A DNA stretch of 64,000 bases. It comes from Albugo candida (lineage: Eukaryota > Oomycota > Peronosporomycetes > Albuginales > Albuginaceae). Below are positions 56,812 through 64,000 of this stretch, in pieces (position 1 is the stretch's first letter; every line of letters begins with the position of its first letter). The stretch covers positions 682,001 to 746,000 of the forward strand of contig CAJNAR010000144.1 in the NCBI GenBank assembly GCA_905220665.1, in the 5' to 3' direction. The position numbers and the translations under genes are program-made. The notes beneath the pieces were generated by a model. The model made no database searches, was not told where the DNA came from, and saw nothing but the letters and a program-made list of their open reading frames with translations.

Positions 56812-57431
56812 TCAAGCTTTCTTCAAATGATTCTGTCGAATTGCGAACAGCACTAGAAGAGAAGTGTTGACCACGTAGGAGGATACACACACCATGCAAA
56901 AATCCTTCAGCTGAAAGACCAAGATGTAGACAAGATAAGCTGACAGGAGCTGCATAACGAGCATTAGGAATCTTCTCCACTCATTCAATTGCCTACCTCA
57001 GCGAGAATCGAGATAACAAGATAAAACTCGTGATTGTATTTGTACAAGTGCGTATACGGCGCAAACATGCAAAGGAGATAGTACATGATCCCTACATTAT
57101 AAAGATATGGAGGAATTTCTATGAACAGCACCCAGCACGATATAAATCACCTAGCGCGGAATTCGAGATATCCAACATGGAATTCGAGTCGACCAGCCCC
57201 AAGTAAGACAGTAGATGGCTCGCTTTGCTCGAAAGGACCTAAGGGGGCAGCGATGACACAACGAAACTGCTGCAAATCTCACACCTTTGAACACGAGTAA
57301 GTCGGCGAGTCACACACGGCTTGATACGCGGCATTTTTATGCTTTTGGTACTCAACGTAGCTTCCATATGCCGCGACCAATACACCAATCGCTGCCCACA
57401 GTTGTATCTGACGATCGTGGCGTGTGTACAT
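56812..57431 (-). CDS. VKOR: vitamin K epoxide reductase family protein (VKOR)
   Basis: Four exons (57431-57285, 57238-57151, 57118-56997, 56949-56812) join in phase and encode 164 residues, the size of human VKORC1. Features are the first transmembrane helix (WAAIGVLVAAYGSYVEY), loop cysteines in AVCDSPTYSCSKV, SHLLSYLGLVDSNSMLD, and the active-site CMVC in FQLKDFCMVCVSSYVVN. Four transmembrane helices are expected. VKOR proteins reduce quinones and feed disulfide formation in the ER. Intron 2 (57150-57119) is only 32 nt but is needed to keep frame and family sequence. The other introns are 46 and 47 nt. Confidence 0.88.
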
Positions 57432-57628
57432 TGTTCCAACAAATCGAAAATGAGCAGAAAACACAGTCAGTATATACTAACGGGCCCAAGTCTCTTGGGA
57501 CAAGACCGGCGATAGATGCAAACAGATCGAAATCGAACAAAAGAGCGCCTTAATTCACGAAAATACGCTGCTCGCTATCATTCCTGTGCCAATTACTCGC
57601 AATTTGTAGTACACCAACTACAACTGGG

Positions 57629-59953
57629 CTACATGTGTGGCGGAATTCTATCTCCATACATTGGTGATGGGGCAGGCATTCCAGGCTCGCGAGATCCTTC
57701 GTAATAGGGTGGCATCATACCAACGGGTGGCCGGCCGTACTCTCCATGGTGCGGTCTTGACGGTTCATTGTTGAATCGGGCCATTTCATTTGGCTCTCCA
57801 AACGGTCTATTCGCTTGTGGTATTATTTCGCCTCCCCCGCCGCGTGGTGGACACCCTGGACCATAAGGTGGATATCCGTGCTCCGCGTGAGGACCAGCAG
57901 GCGGTCCTTCCATTCCAGGATGAAAGCCATTATCGATACGTCCAGGGGGTGGGTACCAGTGCGCCTCGTTCCCCATCTGACTCCGTTCCTTGTCCAGCGA
58001 TCGTTTTCCTCCTCCGCGATGCATCTGTCTTCCTAGCGCCTCCATAGCTTTGACGTCCAAATCTTCTTCGCCATGAGCAAAGCTACATTATGATACGTAC
58101 GAAAGACAAAACGACAGCAAATATGAAAACGTTAAATAGAAAGTCCCAATATATTATGAGAATAGCACTCTCTTCTAGTAATAGTAGTGCAGAATTAACG
58201 GACCTGCATTTATCTCCAAAACGACAATTATTTGGATAATTAGCACACAGCACTGTTTTACGCTTTGCTTGGTTTATTTCTGATCGGGTGCGTGGTGCTT
58301 CTGGGCCGACATTGCGATCGTGAACGTGCCTACAATGTTGAATGGAGTGAGTAAACGTGTGCTGAGAAAGAAAGAGTACGAAAAAACAAGCAAAGTGACA
58401 TTCATCATACCAGCACCGAGCGCCAAAACCACATCGTCCAGAAATGTATTTTCGACAAACTTCAGTGGCTTGTTGCGCGTCTTGGTTGTTAGGAGGGATT
58501 GAAGGATGACGAATACGTGAAGGAGATGGTGGGCCCACGTAAGGACCATAACGTGAGTCTGCAGGGTGCGGAGGCATATTGGGATCGAATGCTGCTGCAT
58601 CAGGAGGGAAATGACCAGGATAGGGAGCTTGTACGCCGTGATTCATACTCAGCTGAGGATCTCGATACGGATCGGTAGTAGGTCCGGGTGGCGGCCACGC
58701 GTGATCACGATGAGGAAGTCTAGCTTCTTCCGCTGAGATAAGATGAGGAGATGGATTCACGTGCATTGACTTCGCGTCACCGTCACAGTTGAACTTGCTG
58801 CCATTAGACGGACCATTAGTTGTAGGCTTGTCATTCTCCAATCTTCCTGGCGACCATCTTGTACCCCGATGTCGTTTTTCATTGTGATCGTCAACCCAGT
58901 TACGTCCATCTCGATGTACTTCGCGCTTGTGACCAGTAAGCACCGGGCCATCATTTCCAGGGTACCGAAGTCCCATGGGAGGGGCATTTGGTCTCGGTCC
59001 GCCCATTTGACGAGGTGCATGCATGTGCTCGAAAGATGGCTGTGGTGGATGAGATGACGATTGCGATGGTAATGATAATGGTTGAGATGGTGTTTGCAGC
59101 AGCGAAACATCAGGAGTTTCTTCTCGATTTTGCTCCTTTTTTGCTTTTTGTTTCTTGATGATCGATAAAAGAGATGCAATTTTTTCGGAAGATGGCTTTG
59201 CTCCTGCTTTCACTTGTGAGTCCGAATTCTCAGCTTCTTGGTTTGCCGCATCCTCGAGCCGTTCATCGCTGGTAATTTTCAACAAATCGTCTCCGCCATC
59301 TTCTGTAATTTTTTCGGCGCTATAGTAACCACGCACTTCCCACTCTCGAACAACATTTCGAACATTGCGCTATAGATATTCCAAATTCAGAGTTGGGAAA
59401 GTACTGAAATGCTATACTCATCGTACTTGGAACTCGACTGGAATCTCACGGATCGCTCGAATAGTTGTTGCGAGGCGTTCACCAAATCGCTCGACATATG
59501 TGTCTTTAGTACCGTGTTTGGATCGAGACTACAAATGTTACCCGATGAGAATGTTGCACGAAGAAATAATAAGTAAGACTCAAAGGCGCACCTGCCGCAT
59601 GATAGCATCCATTGAATAAAGCCCTTCATAAAACACAATGTGAAGCACATAGGGAAAAAAGAGCCCACATAACGCACCTGCTAAACGATGCTTCTTGTCT
59701 GTCTTCCATATAAATGCTTCGACATCATGAACCACATCTTTGTAATTCTACGGAATACCACCCATTAGAGCTTATTCTACTTGGATCACAAAAATAATCA
59801 ACCAACTTTTGAGTATTGTAAAGCAACCGATGCGACGGCTTTGACTCGATTCGCTGATGTTCCTTTTGGTGATGCCAAATTCTCCAAAACCAGCTGCATT
59901 TGATCATATCCTTCCCATTTTTGACCACTTTCACGACGTTTATGTGTGCCCAT
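57629..59953 (-). CDS. CID-domain plus tandem CCCH zinc-finger RNA-processing protein
   Basis: Seven exons (59953-59807, 59747-59678, 59623-59592, 59528-59427, 59369-58411, 58329-58204, 58082-57629) join in phase and give 629 residues. Residues about 45-145 form an RNA polymerase II CTD-interacting domain: YKDVVHDVEAFIWKTDKKHR, AGLYSMDAIMRQSRSKHG, ERFGERLATTIRAI and NVVREWEVRGYYS. A Pro/Ser/Gln-rich middle follows. Then come two CCCH fingers whose last Cys-x3-His parts are made by splicing: CRKYISGRCGFGARC with WHVH, and CANYPNNCRFGDKC with SFAH. The C-terminus is Pro/Gly-rich. CID proteins (Nrd1, Pcf11, SCAF4/8) couple transcription to 3' end formation. This domain order is unusual. Confidence 0.82.
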
Positions 59954-61341
59954 ACTTTTTCCACATAAACAGTGACTAAACGATTTTGCGTAAGGATTCA
60001 GTTCAACACACCTCAACGTTGCAAAACTGAGGTGGGAGTATCACGTGTTGCAGTGAGGAAGAAAACGTTGTATCGGGAACTTTTGCAGCAAAGGGAACTT
60101 TGAACTTGGTAAATTAGTCGAATTTCGGCTGTGTTTGGTAGCCACGCTTAGAGGACTGATGTCCGTTCGAAAATACGCAGTGATTTAGATTGGCCAATCG
60201 TATTTACTATCGAGAATTTGATTGGAGAATATCGAATATGGTTTATAACGTGCTCCGTCTTGGAATAACAGTTAGAACGCTCAGTGTTTTCTTGCGAGTA
60301 AGAATTACATTCTTGATACGTAATTTGATGGCGCTTATACCACTATACGTCAATTACGCTTTTTGTTGAGACACAGATAATTTTTTATCGGCTTGAAACA
60401 AAACGATGTGAGAATGCGTCGCGAATGTTAACTGAAAGGAGCACGATGAGCCAATAGAGAAGCGAGCTCAAAACGTTGATATGGTATAATGCAAAGGCTA
60501 TCCTAGCGTAGTCAGGCTGAATCCTTGGAATATGCGGTGATAAAATACAATTACAATTTGATTGCAGCGAGTGCAAATGTTAATGCTTGAAATGACCGTC
60601 ATATAAGCGCTTTATCACTGATATTCTAAGGAAAGCCAACCAATCGTAAGGTTTCGCATAGTAAGGACTAAGACGAGTTAAAAAAGGCAAGGCGGGCTTC
60701 TTGCTTGTGACTGTGCGTTGATACCTGTATCAGAGCGCAAAGTGCCTAGCGTACAAAAAGCTGAACAAATTGAATCGAATTAGGGACCACATATGTTAGG
60801 CGAACAGTATCTTGAGATAATCGCTTTCTGGATTTTGAAAACAGACTCGATTGAGTTTGCGCATTACGCTACTTCCTGCGGAAACGGGCTTCATGAGAAA
60901 ACACTCGTTTCATATGTGCTGCTTGCAATAGTATCACAATCCATATATTTCTATTAGCACGCACGGAATTCACTGCACGTCACGATATTTGATGATGATG
61001 TCGGTTGAGATTAAAAACTTCTAAATAGCCATTGTGTTGGTTCATGGGCCGTGATGCATCTAATGATTCTAATACCGGAAGGATCGGACGAGCTTTGCTT
61101 GTGTCTTTTGTCTACCCAAAATCTCATCTTGGGCATTTTCATATCTCCACTGAGCTCCTGCATCATTGCAAGTCGATAATCCATAAGTTGATTGTCAGCC
61201 TAATCAAATGCAGGCGCACATAACTGGGCATTAAGGAGCTGAACGATGTGTCGCGGATGCACGGTAGCTAGATCTTCTCAACGTCGAGACCTTTGATTAA
61301 TCAACGTCCATAACAATGTTCTTCTGTGAGGAATGCTGCAA
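59954..61341. other. intergenic region upstream of the CID-CCCH gene
   Basis: These 1.4 kb have no gene I can support. A palindromic ATTGGCCAAT (60189-60198) and a further ATTGG at about 60221 lie some 240-270 bp upstream of the CID-CCCH start and could be CCAAT-type promoter elements. The rest is AT-rich with short frames only. Confidence 0.4.
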
Positions 61342-62540
61342 TTACTTTGATTTCAGACGGCGATCCACACGTTGACGCTCAATTCGCTCTGATTCCTTCT
61401 CACGATATCGCGTTACATGTGCATCGTTTCGAGCCTGGTTGGCCCGTATAATTATTCGAATGACGCTTTTCATACCCGAATCCAGACGAAAGCCCGCAAA
61501 TAGCGATTCTATGGATGGCAGGTTAGCCAAATGAAACAATGGGAATTCGGACGAACGAGAAAGAGAAGCTTTTGGGTCCCCTTCACATTCTTCGTCCCAT
61601 AAGTTTGACTCTGGGGAAAAAGGCTGAGATGATGATGCTGTGATGGGAACGGGGGTTTTCGTGGAAAGTATTCTTCTTTCTTCTGCTCGAGTCCAATAAA
61701 AAGATAGAGCGTAAGACATCCGCACCATCGAACCCATTGTCTTTAATATGGAGCTATCTGGTCGCGGGGAAGCTAGTTCGAAACCTGTTGCCATTTCATA
61801 TATGACGTGTCCGAACTGTATCAGATCCGGTCCAACGTATGCCTCCAATGGCGTCATCAGGTCTCGTAGACGAACCGGTCAATCTAGGGCGAATAAGGTG
61901 TTGTACAAGTCTGTTAATTTACTCAATCAACAATTAGTCAACATCGCATCGCTTTTTGATTCCCACTTACTTTGCACTTTTTATATAATCAGTATATTTC
62001 CCGAATGCAAGCTTTCACAGATTATTCCTTCGGACCGTAATGCCATTAATGCTCTCATGATCTCCGTGCTAAACTGGGCAATTTCTTGCACACCTAGCGC
62101 TTTATTACACTGATGTTGATACTTGATAAGATATTCCCGTTCTGGCCTCTAGTTTCAATGGATGTAGTCTTTCAAGCTTCCAGCCTCGATCCAAGGTTGC
62201 ACGATGACCAATGCGTTCTTCTCTCTCACGTACGTGAAATCTACCACAGGAAGATATTTGGATGCGCTTATGACACAAGAAGTGCTTTCATCTCATGATC
62301 TAATTGTGAGCGTCTGATTCCCTGTAAACTGCTTGAATTTGCTGATACTATCGTCAGGAGCATTTTTTGACTCCCTTCCAGCTCTTGCATCAAATTTGTT
62401 AGTTGTATGCGAAATCGAAATTTTCCTCGATCTTTTCGACCAATGCACGTTAGCGATTCTTCTTTCCATAAAAAGAGAGGATACTGCTGACAATACTTTG
62501 CTGCCAGCAGCACAGTACTTGTTCCAGTGATGGCAGTCAT
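61342..62540 (-). pseudogene. PXK/Slob-like pseudokinase gene, broken by several stops
   Basis: On the minus strand the kinase-like fold can be followed: LVIVQPWIEAGSLKDYIH, AQFSTEIMRALMALRSEGI, SLHSGNIL (where HRDLKxxN stands in active kinases), DLYNTLFALD, LMTPLEAYVGPDLIQFGHVI and YEMATGFEL. The C-terminal arm (SIESLFAGFRLDSGMKSVI, then RYREKESERIERQR) follows the PXK pattern. In-frame stops interrupt it at 62268-62270 (TAA), 62155-62157 (TGA), 62149-62151 (TAG), 61981-61983 (TAA) and 61879-61881 (TGA), and one frame change lies just after the first. One GTAAGT intron with a TGACTAAT branch site is still recognisable. The PX domain of the family was not seen. Confidence 0.72.
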
Positions 62541-62610
62541 GTTTTCAATTTTTGATATTAAACGATCATATTTGTAAGCGTCGTACCGGTAAAAAGTATT
62601 AAGAGAAATT

Positions 62611-64000
62611 TCATTGTATAGACTTGACAGCTAAAGTCTCGATAGAACAGTTGCTTCCAAGGAGATTGGCGGCAGTACATACATTGGGCATGCCCCAGCC
62701 GTAAATATTATTCGGGTAATGACGATAGCTGATATTCCCACACTTGGATCGGACAAGAAAAGGGCGAGAGAAAGTTTGTGCTGAGGTGTTCTTCAGCACA
62801 GTAATGATATATTGGGTGTCGTACACGGATGTAAAGAGCGTTGGGTACGATCGAATGAGACTCAAAAGTAGTGCGATGGACCCCGTTATATGTGGTGTTG
62901 CCATGGAAGTTCCTGTCAGCCGAGTGTGCGCGTCATCTGATGTACTGATAGCGGAACGAATGCCAACTCCTGGAGCAACAAAATCAGGTTTTATCAGCTG
63001 TTGCTGACTGCAAAGCTTCTCATCACCAGGTCCTTTTCCACTGGCTCCCCATAATGTCCTGGATCCAACAAGTGCACCGACTGCGATTGATTTCTGCGCA
63101 GAAGCTGGAAACAGAACAGTGCCACATTGGAATCCATTAGTATTTCCACTAGCAAATACTGCAACCACACCAGCTGCTTTCCAAACATCCAGTACATTTC
63201 GAAACCATATCCAGTCCTTGTATGTGGCATCATCCCGGCTGATACCAAAGGAATTTGTGACAATGTCGGCACCTAAATTACAGTCGGGTTCAGTCCCGTC
63301 CAGTTTTGTTGGGCATACGACCCACTGTGTGGCTATCAAGAAGTTGCTTTTAAGAACTGTACCAAATATATCAAATGCCCTTGCTGTTATCCATGTTGCG
63401 TTTGGAGCGACACCAATACCAAATCGACCAACAGCGGTACCCATTGTGTGTGTACCATGCCCAACAAGATCAGCGTTCTCGGGATCGAGCTGATCTCCAG
63501 GTGTACCTTTAGGTACCCAAAAAGCATAGTCTAGGTCATATTTCTTTCGGACTTCATCGTATTTTCCTCGAAAGGAATTTTTCAGAGCGTTGTGTGAATA
63601 TCGGACTCCTGAGTCGATGCTGGCCACAGTCACATTTTGTCCGGTTACACCGGAATTCCATAGTTCAGGAGCGTGGAGAGAACGTATATTACTTCCCACT
63701 GAGTTTGTCTGGGCATCCATTCTGTCAATTCGAACTAACCCAGGTGGATGAAATCCTGCAAGTCTTTGATCGTATTCAACATCCAAGACACCTGGGAAAT
63801 AAAGCAATGATGAAACAATTCCATCAAAATACTGGCGAACGATTGACCGCTGATTAGCGCTCACGATAGAGCCATTCACAAAGTCACTCATTGATGTCGT
63901 CTCTGAGCTATGAATTTTGACGATAACCACATTCTGAATCCAAAGTGGCTGAATCTCTAACAAAAGGTCGCTCACGGAATCAATGGGTTTGGCCTTGGCC
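62611..64000 (-). CDS. subtilisin-like serine protease (S8), 5' end beyond the window
   Basis: The frame stays open to the right edge, so the N-terminus is missing. The in-window start at 63975 is only GTG. All four S8 active-site boxes are present: Asp in VASIDSGVRYSH, His in GHGTHTMGTAVG, oxyanion Asn in VVAVFASGNTNGF and Ser in GTSMATPHITGS. The upstream part (SIVRQYFDGIVSSLLYFPGV) looks like an I9-type propeptide, so a signal peptide is expected beyond the edge. Several Cys pairs suggest a secreted enzyme. It has no intron within the window. In oomycetes, extracellular subtilases act in nutrition and host interaction, which is an inference here. Confidence 0.88.
   Translation of the reverse strand, partial: AKAKPIDSVSDLLLEIQPLWIQNVVIVKIHSSETTSMSDFVNGSIVSANQRSIVRQYFDGIVSSLLYFPGVLDVEYDQRLAGFHPPGLVRIDRMDAQTNSVGSNIRSLHAPELWNSGVTGQNVTVASIDSGVRYSHNALKNSFRGKYDEVRKKYDLDYAFWVPKGTPGDQLDPENADLVGHGTHTMGTAVGRFGIGVAPNATWITARAFDIFGTVLKSNFLIATQWVVCPTKLDGTEPDCNLGADIVTNSFGISRDDATYKDWIWFRNVLDVWKAAGVVAVFASGNTNGFQCGTVLFPASAQKSIAVGALVGSRTLWGASGKGPGDEKLCSQQQLIKPDFVAPGVGIRSAISTSDDAHTRLTGTSMATPHITGSIALLLSLIRSYPTLFTSVYDTQYIITVLKNTSAQTFSRPFLVRSKCGNISYRHYPNNIYGWGMPNVCTAANLLGSNCSIETLAVKSIQ

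Overview
The window is nuclear DNA of a eukaryote, most likely an oomycete and perhaps a low-GC biotroph such as the white-rust genus Albugo. The genus is an inference. Genes are compact and often only tens of bases apart. Most introns are GT-AG and about 46-66 nt long, and several contain a CTAAT-like branch site. The gene set fits a zoosporic stramenopile: a dynein-arm assembly factor, a membrane-anchored cyclic-nucleotide phosphodiesterase, a PKA regulatory subunit, an oomycete-style bZIP factor and a class II fructose-bisphosphate aldolase. Many genes are visible only after splicing, so I rebuilt exon junctions by hand and checked that the reading phase carries through. Where I could not do this I say so.

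The left block (1-28.9 kb) is gene-dense and mostly housekeeping. In order it holds two unknown genes, an NAD(P)-binding epimerase-like protein, an IQ-motif coiled-coil protein, a PA-TM-RING ubiquitin ligase, CCT1, EFG1 diverging from a PKA regulatory subunit, a C2/PH-like IQ protein, an F-box/LRR protein, a four-finger C2H2 protein, a HAD phosphatase-like protein, a multi-pass phosphodiesterase, a DnaJ membrane protein, an SRP (7SL) RNA gene, a DDT/WHIM chromatin protein, a SYLF protein, fructose-bisphosphate aldolase and a small twin-CX9C protein.

The middle block (about 29-45.8 kb) is an island of decay. It contains a near-perfect 262-bp inverted duplication of an intron-bearing gene fragment and a 6.9-kb non-LTR retrotransposon with a 14-bp target-site duplication. 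It also has a 63-bp tandem repeat, a dead DHX37/Dhr1-like helicase, a remnant of a second retrotransposon and a 604-bp Mutator-like foldback element with a 9-bp target-site duplication. I found no intact gene there.

The right block (45.8-64 kb) is gene-rich again. It has APC6/CDC16, a KNH-domain surface protein, a bZIP factor, a MINPP1-type phosphatase, DNAAF1, VKOR, a CID-plus-CCCH RNA-processing protein, a PXK-like pseudokinase gene broken by several stops, and a subtilase that runs off the right edge. Functional themes are cAMP signalling (PDE plus PKA-R), protein folding and secretion (CCT1, DnaJ, SRP RNA, VKOR, RING ligase), cell cycle (APC6), flagellar assembly (DNAAF1) and RNA processing (EFG1, CID-CCCH).
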